Of a DNA stretch of 64,000 nucleotides, positions 56,361 through 64,000 are shown piece after piece; the first letter of the stretch is position 1; each line of letters opens with the position of its first letter. Under the pieces are notes generated by a model, which was not told the DNA's origin, ran no database searches, and was given only the letters and a program-made list of their open reading frames with translations. Source of the DNA: Methylococcus sp. Mc7 (GTDB taxonomy: Bacteria; Pseudomonadota; Gammaproteobacteria; Methylococcales; Methylococcaceae). The stretch covers positions 2,884,501 to 2,948,500 of the forward strand of contig NZ_CP079095.1 in assembly GCF_019285515.1 (NCBI RefSeq). Reading direction: 5' to 3'. Position numbers and translations under genes: made by a program.

Positions 56361-57443
56361 ATGGCGATCAAGTGCGAGCTGGTCAACGATCCGGGCATGG
56401 GTCCCGGCCACGGGCTGATCCGCATCGGCGGGCTGGAGCAGACGGTTGGCAGGCTCGAATTCCGCCTGGAGCGCAACCAGGGCTCGGCGCCTTTCCTGGG
56501 GCCGGATGGAAGCTGGCAGGCTCAGGAATATTGGCATGAGGTGGACGCGGGGCCGGTCGGTATCGGCGAAGGGAGGGATATCGAAGCCGCACCCGCCCAA
56601 GCCCCCGCAATCCCCCATGAAATCCCGGTCGGACCCGAAATCGTCGACCCCCTCGTCAGCCAGGCCCACAGCGTGGTGTTCCGTCTGACCCTGTCGGTGG
56701 ACGGCGCCCGCTACCCTTGCGTTCTGCGGATTCAACGGCCTTTGCTCGGCTCCGGCGCTTATTTCGAGGCCAGGCCGGCTCCCGCGCCCCAAGCGGAACC
56801 CGAACCGGTTCCGGAGCCCGCGCCGGTTCCCGAACCCCAGCCCGGGCCGGTTCCTGCGCCCGTTCCCCGTTCGTCGCGCCGCCTCTGGTTCGGATTCGCC
56901 CTGCTGCCGGTGTTGGGCGGCGTGGGCGCTTGGGCCTGGTGGGATTGCCGGATCCCCGCGCTGCCGGGTCCGCGGTGCCAAACCTCGGGGCCGAAACCGG
57001 AGCAGAACGCCGAGGTGCAGCCACTTTCACCGCCCCGGCATTGCACGGGCTTAAGCGCCGAGGATTGCCTCGCCGCCGCGGAAAAGAGCCTGGCTGCGCG
57101 CCAGCCGGATGCCGCCCGCCAGTTGTTCCAGGAGGCAGCCGAGCTGGGCGCGCCCAAGGCCTATATCCAACTGGCGCGGATGTACGATCCGGACACCTGG
57201 TCCGCCGAAACCAGCCCCGCGGCGAACGCCGACTGGGAAACCGCGGCTTACTGGTACGACGAGGCGGCCCGCACCGGAGACAAGGATGGCAGGCTCGCGG
57301 CGGGGCGACTGTACTGCCACAATACCCAGGACCCGGCCTTCCTGTCCCACGCCCTGGAACTGCTGAGGAAGTTCGTTTTGGAAGCGCCGGGCGATGCGGC
57401 CGCCGCGGCACTGTTGAAGGAATGCGAGGAGAAGGCGAAATGA
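56361..57443 (+). CDS. membrane protein with Pro-rich linker and Sel1-like repeats
   Basis: A 360-residue protein with three parts. The soluble N-terminal domain (1-140) is a beta-rich module of unknown type. A proline/glutamate-rich linker (PEPVPEPAPVPEPQPGPV and neighbours, about 140-170) leads to one membrane helix (about 177-196, FGFALLPVLGGVGAWAWW). The C-terminal part has Sel1/TPR-like repeats (AARQLFQEAAELGAPKAYI and AYWYDEAARTGDKDGRL). Sel1 repeats usually mediate protein contacts. Its orientation places the repeats in the periplasm. GGGAGG precedes the ATG at 56361. Confidence 0.7.
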   Translation: MAIKCELVNDPGMGPGHGLIRIGGLEQTVGRLEFRLERNQGSAPFLGPDGSWQAQEYWHEVDAGPVGIGEGRDIEAAPAQAPAIPHEIPVGPEIVDPLVSQAHSVVFRLTLSVDGARYPCVLRIQRPLLGSGAYFEARPAPAPQAEPEPVPEPAPVPEPQPGPVPAPVPRSSRRLWFGFALLPVLGGVGAWAWWDCRIPALPGPRCQTSGPKPEQNAEVQPLSPPRHCTGLSAEDCLAAAEKSLAARQPDAARQLFQEAAELGAPKAYIQLARMYDPDTWSAETSPAANADWETAAYWYDEAARTGDKDGRLAAGRLYCHNTQDPAFLSHALELLRKFVLEAPGDAAAAALLKECEEKAK

Positions 57444-59401
57444 AACTGCGCTTGAGGGTATTCGGCTTGGTCGCCGTTCTGTTCATGGCGCCGGTTTTCG
57501 CCGCCGAGCCCCTGCTGATGCCCGGCAAGAAGACCCTCCACCAGCGCGTCCTGACCCGGCCCGGCGCCCGCATCGTGCCCAATCCGGGAAAAACCGACGG
57601 CAAGCCCGCGGCGGCGCTGTCGCGCTACTACGTCTACGAGCGGGAAACCCGGGACGGCAAGGAATGGCTGCAAGTCGGCGGCAATGCCCGTGGCAAGATC
57701 GACGGTTGGCTGGATGCCGCCCAGAGCGTGCCGTGGAACCAGCAACTGACGCTGGCGTTCACCAACCCGGCGAACCGTTCCAGGGCGCTATTGTTCGAGA
57801 AGAAGGATGGTGTGCTGGAGGTGCTCAAGGCGGCCGATCCCGGCGCCGCGGCCGCGTCCATCCTGAAGACGGTGGAGTCCGGCAAACCCGATCCTCGGCT
57901 GATTTCGGTGGAGCCCCAGGAATACGTCGATCCGGCCAAGAAATTCTACCTGCTGCCCATCCTGCAGGCGGGGGAGCTGACCTCGCCGCGCAACGTGCGG
58001 GTACTGGAGGTCGCCTCGGTCACCGCCAAGTCCGGCGAGACTTCACCGGCGGAAGCCCAGCGCAAGGCCCAGGACGCGCCTTCGGTGCTGCGCAGCTTCA
58101 GCGCCGCGGTGGTGTTCGTGATCGATTCGACCATCTCCATGGGGCCGTACATCGACCGCACCCGCGACGCCGTACGCCGGGTCTACGCCAGGATCGAAAA
58201 AGCCGGGCTGGCCGACCAGGTCCGCTTCGGGCTGGTCGCCTTCCGGTCCAGCACCCAGGCGGTGCCGGGGCTGGAATACGTCTCCAAGGTGTTCGCCGAT
58301 CCCAGCGAAGTGAAGACCGGCAAGGATTTTCTCGCCAAGGTCGCGAGCCTCAGCCCGGCCAAGGTGTCGAGTTCGGCCTTCGACGAGGACGCCTACGCCG
58401 GCGTGATGACCGCTCTGCAAAAGATCAAATGGAGCGAATTCGGCGGACGCTACGTGGTCCTCATCACCGATGCCGGGGCCATCGACGGCAACGACCCGCT
58501 GTCCCAGACCAAGTTGGGTGCGGAGCAGGTCCGCATCGAAGCCGAGCAGCTCGGTGTGGCCCTGTTCGGACTGCACCTGAAGACGCCCGCCGGCAAGGCC
58601 GACCATGCCAAGGCCGCCGGCCAGTACAAGACCCTGACCCAGAACCAAGTCGCCGGCCGGCCGCTGTATTACGACGTCGAAGCCGGCGACGTGGGCAGGT
58701 TCGGGAAGATCGTCGATTCGCTGGCCGACACCATGGCCAAGCTGGTGGAAGGGGCTTCGCAAGGCCAGATGGTGGCCGGCAGCGCCCGCACCGCGGCGAG
58801 CGCCAAACCGAAGGACGAGAGCGAACGGATCACCAGCGACGCCCTGCTGCTGGGCCACGCCATGCAACTCGCCTATCTCGGTCGGGAGAAGGGTACGCAA
58901 GCGCCGGATCTGTTCCGGGCCTGGCTGTGCGACCGCGACTACGCCCACCCCGAGCTGGCCGCCACCGAAGTGCGGGTGCTGCTGACCAAGAACGAACTGA
59001 GCAACCTCAGCCAGACCGTCAAGCTCATCCTCGACCAGGGGGAGAAGTCGCAGGAAACCACCGGCACCGCCGCGTTCTTCGACCTGCTGCGGTCCTCGGC
59101 CGCGCATCTAGTGCGCGATCCCGCCCGGCTGGCCGACCCCAAGGCCCGCAAACTGGCCGAACTCGGCCTGCTCGGCGAATACCTGGAAGGCTTGCCCTAC
59201 AAGAGCGCCGTCATGAACCTGACTTCCGACCAGTGGGAGCAGTGGAGCCAGCGCCAGCAGGAGGACTTCCTCGACGGCCTGCGCCGCAAGCTGCGGCATT
59301 ACCAGCTCTATCACGACGATGCCGACCGCTGGGTGATGCTGGACGGCTCGAACGACCCCAGCGAGGCGGTCTACCCGGTGCCGATCGGCGCCTTGCCGTG
59401 A
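57440..59401 (+). CDS. exported von Willebrand factor A domain protein
   Basis: A 653-residue protein with a signal peptide (1-22, cut near VFAAE). An SH3-like region (about 30-110) with RYYVYERETRDGKEW follows. The VWA domain (about 225-430) has the MIDAS motif DSTISM in VVFVIDSTISMGPYID, together with YVVLITDAGAIDG. The remaining helical part may bind partners. The 4-base overlap with the Sel1 gene fixes the start and couples the two. With no membrane helix beyond the signal, it should be soluble in the periplasm or secreted. VWA domains bind metal-dependent protein partners. Confidence 0.8.
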   Translation: MKLRLRVFGLVAVLFMAPVFAAEPLLMPGKKTLHQRVLTRPGARIVPNPGKTDGKPAAALSRYYVYERETRDGKEWLQVGGNARGKIDGWLDAAQSVPWNQQLTLAFTNPANRSRALLFEKKDGVLEVLKAADPGAAAASILKTVESGKPDPRLISVEPQEYVDPAKKFYLLPILQAGELTSPRNVRVLEVASVTAKSGETSPAEAQRKAQDAPSVLRSFSAAVVFVIDSTISMGPYIDRTRDAVRRVYARIEKAGLADQVRFGLVAFRSSTQAVPGLEYVSKVFADPSEVKTGKDFLAKVASLSPAKVSSSAFDEDAYAGVMTALQKIKWSEFGGRYVVLITDAGAIDGNDPLSQTKLGAEQVRIEAEQLGVALFGLHLKTPAGKADHAKAAGQYKTLTQNQVAGRPLYYDVEAGDVGRFGKIVDSLADTMAKLVEGASQGQMVAGSARTAASAKPKDESERITSDALLLGHAMQLAYLGREKGTQAPDLFRAWLCDRDYAHPELAATEVRVLLTKNELSNLSQTVKLILDQGEKSQETTGTAAFFDLLRSSAAHLVRDPARLADPKARKLAELGLLGEYLEGLPYKSAVMNLTSDQWEQWSQRQQEDFLDGLRRKLRHYQLYHDDADRWVMLDGSNDPSEAVYPVPIGALP

Positions 59402-60114
59402 TGCCGTTGCTGGAGCTCGCGGGCGTCGAGCGGCGCCGGGGCGAAGGCGAGGGGGCTTTCACGCTGGCGGTCGAGGGTTTGTCCCTACGCGAAGGTGAAT
59501 GCCTGGCCGTCACCGGCCCCAGCGGCTCCGGCAAGAGCACCCTGCTCGACCTGCTCGGGCTGGTGCTGCGCCCGGATCGGGCGGATGCGTTCCGGTTTCT
59601 CGACCAAGACGTGGCCGCGCTGTGGCGTTCCGGCGGAGACGGCGGACTCGCCGCCCTGCGTTCCAGGCACCTCGGTTATGTGTTGCAGACCGGCGGCCTG
59701 CTGCCTTTCCTTGACTTGCGGGAAAACGTCGAGCTGTCTCGCCGCCTGTTGGGGCTGAAACCGGACGCGCTGACCGGCGAGCTGCTGGCCCGCCTGGGAC
59801 TGACTCGTCTCAAAGCCAAGAAGCCCCGAGCGCTCTCGGTGGGGGAACGCCAGCGGGCCGCCATCGCCCGCGCCTTCGCCCACCGGCCCGCCCTGGTGCT
59901 GGCCGACGAACCCACCGCCGCGCTCGATCCGCCCCAGGCGCTGGAAGTCTGCCGGCTGATGCTGGAATTGGCGGCGGAATTCGGCATCGCCCTCGTGATC
60001 GTTTCCCACGACTGGGCGCTGGTGCGCCGGCTGGGATTGCCTGAGGTCCGGGTCGTGCCGGAACCCGGCCCCGACGGTTGCCGCAGCCGCCTGGAGCGGG
60101 TAGCCGATGCGTGA
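59401..60114 (+). CDS. LolD/MacB-type ABC transporter ATPase
   Basis: A 237-residue ABC ATPase. Walker A is GPSGSGKSTLLD, the Q-loop region is GYVLQTGGLLPFLDLRENV, the signature is LSVGERQRAAIARA and Walker B is ALVLADEPTAALD. Its closest relatives by pattern are the LolD/MacB/FtsE group that works with FtsX-type permeases, fitting the next gene. It overlaps the VWA stop by one base, and its own stop overlaps the permease by eight bases. Confidence 0.9.
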   Translation: MPLLELAGVERRRGEGEGAFTLAVEGLSLREGECLAVTGPSGSGKSTLLDLLGLVLRPDRADAFRFLDQDVAALWRSGGDGGLAALRSRHLGYVLQTGGLLPFLDLRENVELSRRLLGLKPDALTGELLARLGLTRLKAKKPRALSVGERQRAAIARAFAHRPALVLADEPTAALDPPQALEVCRLMLELAAEFGIALVIVSHDWALVRRLGLPEVRVVPEPGPDGCRSRLERVADA

Positions 60115-61333
60115 TGCCGTGCGCCAACTGCGTAGCGTCGCCGGGCTCGCCGGCCGAGACCTGCTCCACGAATGGCGAGTGTCGCTCTGCCTGGCGCTGG
60201 CGATCGCCGCCGTGCTGGCGCCCCTGCTGGTGCTGTTCGGCCTGAAGTCCGGCATCGTCGACACGCTCACGGCGCGGCTGAAATCCGATCCGCGCAACCT
60301 CGAGATCGTCTGGCGGCTGAACGGTTCGTTGGACCGCGATTGGCTGGCACGGCTCCGTTCGGATCCGCAAGTCGGCTTCGCGGTGCCCAGCACCCGAACC
60401 CTGGCCGCTACCCTGGACCTCGCCGCAGCCGATGGGAAAGGCCTGCAGGACGTCGACCTGATTCCCACGGATACGGGCGATCCGCTGTTCGGCGTCGAGG
60501 ATGCGGTTCCGCAAGGGCCGGGCGAGTTGGCGCTGACCCACGAGGCCGCCGGCAAACTCGGCGTTTCGGCGGGGATGCGCGTGGAAGGCGTCGTCTACCG
60601 CAATCTCCACCAGCAGCGGCAGGTGCTGAGGCTGCCGCTGCGCGTGAGCGCCGTACTGGCCGAATCCCATTATTCCGGCTGGGGCGCGTTCGTGGCGCTC
60701 CCCCTGCTGGAAGCCCTGGAACGTTACCGTGACGGTTACGCCGTGCCCGAGCTGGGCGTTGCCGACGGCACGTCTTACACCTCCGGCTCGTCCCGCTATG
60801 CCCGGCTCCGGCTCTATGCGCGTAGTCTGGAAGCCGTGCCGGTGCTGGCCGAGTCGCTGCGCGGGCAAGGCTACGACGTCTCCACCCGCAGCAAGGACAT
60901 CGAACTGGTCAGGAACGTCGACCATGCTCTGAGCTTCCTGTTCCGTCTGATCGCCGGCGTCGGCATCGCCGGCTGCGTGCTGTCGCTGGGCGCCAGCCTC
61001 TGGGCCAACGTCGAGCGCAAGCGGCGCGAACTGGCCTTGCTGCGCCTGGTCGGCATCCGCAACCGGCTGCTTGCCGGCTTCCCCGCCGTCCAGGCCGCAG
61101 GCGTCGCCGCGGCCGGGGTCGCACTGTCGTTCGCCGCCTATTTCGCGGCAGCGGAGGCGATCAACCAGACCTTCCGGGCGGACCTGGGCAGGGAAGAATT
61201 CGTGTGCCACTTGCTGCTGCGTGACGGGGCCATAGCGGCGCTGTTGACGGAGGCGCTCGCCGTCATCGCCTCGCTGATCGGCGTGGCGGACGTGCTGCGG
61301 ATCGAGCCGGCGGAGAGTTTGCGGGAAGTTTAG
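60107..61333 (+). CDS. FtsX/MacB-like ABC permease
   Basis: A 408-residue inner-membrane protein with the MacB/LolC topology. One helix near 20-42 precedes a 230-residue extracytoplasmic domain, and three helices lie near 280-305, 320-345 and 375-395, with the usual RRELALLRLVGI coupling segment. Such permeases transduce ATP hydrolysis to mechanical work in the periplasm or move lipoproteins and peptides. It forms a pair with the ATPase and ends the seven-gene unit; the substrate is unknown. Confidence 0.88.
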   Translation: MRDAVRQLRSVAGLAGRDLLHEWRVSLCLALAIAAVLAPLLVLFGLKSGIVDTLTARLKSDPRNLEIVWRLNGSLDRDWLARLRSDPQVGFAVPSTRTLAATLDLAAADGKGLQDVDLIPTDTGDPLFGVEDAVPQGPGELALTHEAAGKLGVSAGMRVEGVVYRNLHQQRQVLRLPLRVSAVLAESHYSGWGAFVALPLLEALERYRDGYAVPELGVADGTSYTSGSSRYARLRLYARSLEAVPVLAESLRGQGYDVSTRSKDIELVRNVDHALSFLFRLIAGVGIAGCVLSLGASLWANVERKRRELALLRLVGIRNRLLAGFPAVQAAGVAAAGVALSFAAYFAAAEAINQTFRADLGREEFVCHLLLRDGAIAALLTEALAVIASLIGVADVLRIEPAESLREV

Positions 61334-61355
61334 GTGCCTTGACGCATATCCTTGT

Positions 61356-61380
61356 TATGATCATAGTGATGACTATAGTC
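61356..61380. promoter_or_regulatory. tandem palindromes, probable antitoxin operator
   Basis: Two perfect 10-base palindromes, TATGATCATA (61356-61365) and GACTATAGTC (61371-61380), lie next to a TTGACG (61339-61344) and just before the antitoxin start. Phd/YefM-type antitoxins bind such short palindromes to control their own operon. Confidence 0.55.
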
Positions 61381-61397
61381 GTATCCGGGGCTCGATG

Positions 61398-61628
61398 ATG
61401 AAGGTCGTATCCAAGAGTGTCTTGAAGGCGCACATGCTCGAATATTTTCGGGATATCGAAGCCAGCGGCGAGGAACTGGTCGTTACCAGCAACGGCCAGC
61501 CGGTGCTGAAAGTCGTTCCCTATCATCGGGAAATGACGGTGGACGAAGCTTTTGCCGACGTGCGGGGTAAGATCGCCTATCACGGTGATTTACTGGCGCC
61601 CACGACTGAAGAATGGGGAATCACCTGA
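61398..61628 (+). CDS. Phd/YefM-family antitoxin
   Basis: A 76-residue protein. The N-terminal half (MKVVSKSVLKAHMLEYFRDIE, then ELVVTSNGQPVLKVVPY) is the Phd/YefM DNA-binding fold; the acidic tail would neutralise the toxin. I prefer the second ATG (61398). The stop overlaps the toxin start by one base. Confidence 0.85.
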   Translation: MKVVSKSVLKAHMLEYFRDIEASGEELVVTSNGQPVLKVVPYHREMTVDEAFADVRGKIAYHGDLLAPTTEEWGIT

Positions 61629-62014
61629 TGGTCGTTCTCGATACCCACGTGCTGGTATGGTGGACGCTGGACCCGGCCAAGCTTTCCGCAATCGCCAAGC
61701 GGCATTGCGACGCCATCGCCTCAGCCGGTGCGGCTATCAGTTCCATCTCCCTGTGGGAGGTCGGCATCAAGGTCAAGCGTGGCCAGCTCGATCTCGGCAT
61801 AGACTTCGCCGATTATGTCCGCCGGCTCCAGCTCGTGAAGGGCTTGAAGATCGTTCCGGTTGACGCGGACCATTGGATGGCGAATCTCGAACTGCAGTGG
61901 GAGCATCGCGATCCGGCCGACCGGACGATCGTCGCCACGGCGAAGCTGTTCGATTTGCCTTTGCTCAGTAAGGACGAAATTGTGCGGGCGTTCTATGCCA
62001 AGGCAATTTGGTAG
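61628..62014 (+). CDS. VapC-like PIN-domain toxin (ribonuclease)
   Basis: A 128-residue PIN ribonuclease. Acidic metal ligands are visible in VVLDTHVLVWW, SLWEVGIK and the DPADRTIVATA block. The pair is organised as antitoxin then toxin. An upstream in-frame start would overlap the antitoxin further; the coupled ATG (61628, TGATG) is preferred. Confidence 0.9.
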   Translation: MVVLDTHVLVWWTLDPAKLSAIAKRHCDAIASAGAAISSISLWEVGIKVKRGQLDLGIDFADYVRRLQLVKGLKIVPVDADHWMANLELQWEHRDPADRTIVATAKLFDLPLLSKDEIVRAFYAKAIW

Positions 62015-62112
62015 ATTTAGCAGGTATTGACCGGGGCACGCTCGGATTAAACTGATGCCGCAGGTTTTGTCTGCCTACATTTTTAACAACTCCAGCGAAG
62101 GAAAGACTCCAG

Positions 62113-62691
62113 ATGACTAGAACCCCGAAAGCATTTGCGCTGTTCGCCGTTTTCGTTCTCTTCTTGTCCGCTTGCGCGTCGCAGCCCCTGACTCGCGCCG
62201 AAAAAGAAGCCCAACGGGCGGAAATCCGCTCGATGGCAAACCAGACCCTGGCGCAGCTCTACCAGAGCTATCCCGAGGCCAGGGCGCGCGTCCGCAAGTC
62301 GGCCGGTTACGCGGTATTCAGCGATTTCGGGATGAAGATTCTCTTCGGCGGCGGTTCACACGGCGAAGGCGTCGCCATCAACAATGCGACCCAGAAGGCA
62401 ACCTTCATGAAGATGTTCGAGCTGTCGCCAGGTCTGGGTTTCGGGGCACAGAAGTTCCGCGTCGTCTTCCTGTTCGACACGCGGGAAGCCTTCGACACGT
62501 TCGTGAATTCCGGCTGGGAGTTCGGCGGGAACACCGAAGCCGCCTTGCAGACCACCACCCAGGGGGAGGGCGGACGGTTGGGTGTGTCGGTGTCGCCGGG
62601 CGTGACGATGTACCAGATCAGCGAAGCCGGCGCCATCGTCGGCATCAGCGTCGCCGGCGCCAAGTACTACAAGGACGACGATCTGAACTAG
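62113..62691 (+). CDS. SYLF/YSC84-domain lipoprotein
   Basis: A 192-residue protein with a lipobox, FLSAC, cysteine about 21. After it comes the SYLF (Ysc84-like) fold: AGYAVFSDFGMKILFGGGSHGEGVA and later GVTMYQISEAGAIVGISVAGAKYY. Related domains bind phosphoinositides in eukaryotes; in bacteria the role is unclear, perhaps outer-membrane lipid contact. It is preceded by GAAGGAAAG. Confidence 0.88.
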   Translation: MTRTPKAFALFAVFVLFLSACASQPLTRAEKEAQRAEIRSMANQTLAQLYQSYPEARARVRKSAGYAVFSDFGMKILFGGGSHGEGVAINNATQKATFMKMFELSPGLGFGAQKFRVVFLFDTREAFDTFVNSGWEFGGNTEAALQTTTQGEGGRLGVSVSPGVTMYQISEAGAIVGISVAGAKYYKDDDLN

Positions 62692-63018
62692 CCCAACCGG
62701 GAAGGGAACTGGAGCGTCGCCATTTTTTGCGAAACCCGACGGGACATCCCAGCCACCCTCGGGAGCAAATTGTGGCGACGTCTTTGCCTTCGGCGGCCCG
62801 CGCCGTCCTGCGTCCGCCTCGGCTTCGTCCGTCTCTCCGCGACGCACTCCGCCAAGGCTCCCACAATGACTCGACGCCGTGTCGGTTCCCTTATGTTTTG
62901 TCTCCGCCCGCGATGAAGCCGCGGACTCCGACAAAACATCCGGGCCTACGGCTTCGCGGGGGTCGTCGCACTCGCTCGCTTCGCTCGACTTCCTTGTGCT
63001 CCTTCGAGGCGGGAAGCC
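62692..63018. repeat. intergenic region with a long inverted repeat
   Basis: This 327-bp gap has no gene. An inverted repeat ATGTTTTGTC/GACAAAACAT (62893-62902 and 62930-62939) encloses a GC-rich loop. It resembles the hairpins near 39 kb in style. Confidence 0.5.
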
Positions 63019-64000
63019 TCACTTCGGCGCCTTTTCCCACCGGCTCACCACCGCCGCGGCCACGCTGTTGCCGAACACGTTGGTCGCGCTGCGTCCCATG
63101 TCCAGTACCTGATCGATCCCCAGCAACAGGAGCAGACCTTCCGCCGGCAGGTCGAACATGTCCAGGGTGGCGGCGATGACGATCAGGGACGCCCTCGGCA
63201 CCCCGGCAATCCCCTTGCTGGTAAACAGCAGCACCAGCAGCATCAGCAATTGATCCGCCGGCGCCATCGCAACGCCGTAGGCCTGGGCGATGAACAGCAC
63301 GGCGAACGTCATGTACATCATGCTGCCGTCCAGGTTGAAGGAATAGCCCAGCGGCAGCACGAAGCCGCAGATGCGCTCGGGGCAGCCGAAACGTTCCAGT
63401 TGCTGCAGCAGTTTGGGATAGGCCGCTTCGCTGGTGGCCGTGGCGAAGGCGATCAACGCCGGTTCACGGACATGCCGCAGCAGGCTGACGATCCGCCGGC
63501 CCAGCAGCAAAAAGCCGACGCCGCCGAGCACAGCCCACAGCACGGCCAGGCCGAGGTAGAACTCGCCGATGAAGATGCCGTAGGAGCCCAGCACGCCGAA
63601 ACCGTTCTTGGCGACCATCGAGGCCATCGCGGCGAACACCGCGACCGGTGCGAAGTGCATCACATAGCCGGTAACCTTCAGCATCACATGGCCGAGGGAA
63701 TCCAGCAGCCGCACCGTGGGCTGGGCCAGTTCGCCGAGGTGGGCGCAGGCGACGCCGAAGAAAATCGAGAACACCACGATCTGCAGTATCTCGTTCTGCG
63801 CCATCGCTTCGAAAAGGCTCCTGGGGACGACGTGGGCGACGAACGAGGCCAGCGTGGGCTCGTGCTTCTGCAAGCCCGTGTCGGCGCCGGCCGCCGGCAG
63901 CTCCAGGTGCAGCGCCTCGCCCGGCGCGAGCAGATTCACCAGGGCCATGCCGATCACGAGGCTCACCAGCGAGGCCGAGAAGAACCACAGGATCGCCTTG
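63019..64000 (-). CDS. dicarboxylate/glutamate:cation symporter, start outside window
   Basis: A second member of the DAACS family, with the frame open to the right edge (the 5' end is missing). The recognisable core includes AFATATSEAAYPKLLQQ, the [19 protein letters not shown] motif, LFTSKGIAGVP and DMGRSATNVFGNSVA. Compared with the DctA copy at 16 kb the serine-rich motif is ATATSEA, which is nearer the GltP/GltT group. It probably carries glutamate, aspartate or related acids. Confidence 0.88.
   Translation of the reverse strand, partial: KAILWFFSASLVSLVIGMALVNLLAPGEALHLELPAAGADTGLQKHEPTLASFVAHVVPRSLFEAMAQNEILQIVVFSIFFGVACAHLGELAQPTVRLLDSLGHVMLKVTGYVMHFAPVAVFAAMASMVAKNGFGVLGSYGIFIGEFYLGLAVLWAVLGGVGFLLLGRRIVSLLRHVREPALIAFATATSEAAYPKLLQQLERFGCPERICGFVLPLGYSFNLDGSMMYMTFAVLFIAQAYGVAMAPADQLLMLLVLLFTSKGIAGVPRASLIVIAATLDMFDLPAEGLLLLLGIDQVLDMGRSATNVFGNSVAAAVVSRWEKAPK

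Overview
The window is about 65% GC, densely coded DNA from a gammaproteobacterium. The gene order nadK-recN / hrcA-grpE-dnaK-dnaJ-dapB-carA-carB-greA-yhbY-rlmE-ftsH-glmM is the one found in pseudomonads and many other gammaproteobacteria. Codon and sequence style would fit a Methylococcaceae-type genome, but no methanotrophy marker lies in the window, so that placement is a guess.

Left part (1-20 kb): the window opens with the 5' part of a DUF4160 gene and a transposase remnant. Next come two alpha/beta hydrolases and a single-module non-ribosomal peptide synthetase (C-A-PCP-TE) that read leftward and look like one small biosynthetic unit. Rightward housekeeping genes follow: a lipoprotein, proA, nadD, a truncated haemoglobin, a P-loop ATPase and a MetA-type homoserine acyltransferase. 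Beyond a bile-acid-type symporter and an L,D-transpeptidase lies a REP-associated tyrosine transposase set among GTAG-headed REP hairpins. A secreted thaumatin-like protein, a DctA-type symporter, a UbiB-type kinase, a stand-alone RibD-C reductase and a cupin complete this part.

Middle part (20-49 kb): this is core metabolism and information processing: recQ, a 2Fe-2S ferredoxin, DUF3175, ribE, mfd, an H-NS-like protein, aguB-aguA (agmatine to putrescine), a 51-residue membrane protein, recN and nadK. A CIRCE-controlled hrcA starts the heat-shock block, followed by dapB, carAB (with a leader hairpin), greA, yhbY, rlmE, ftsH and glmM. folP, often found between ftsH and glmM, is absent. A 430-bp hairpin cluster separates dapB from carA.

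Right part (49-61.3 kb): seven tightly packed co-directional genes. The first three resemble SrfA (membrane protein), SrfB (actin/Hsp70-fold ATPase) and SrfC (dynamin-like GTPase). They are followed by a proline-rich single-pass protein with Sel1-like repeats, an exported SH3/VWA protein, and an ABC ATPase with an FtsX/MacB-like permease. I read this as one envelope-associated NTPase machine of unknown function; it is the best candidate for an undescribed system here. A Phd/VapBC-type toxin-antitoxin pair, a SYLF-domain lipoprotein and a truncated second dicarboxylate/glutamate symporter end the window.
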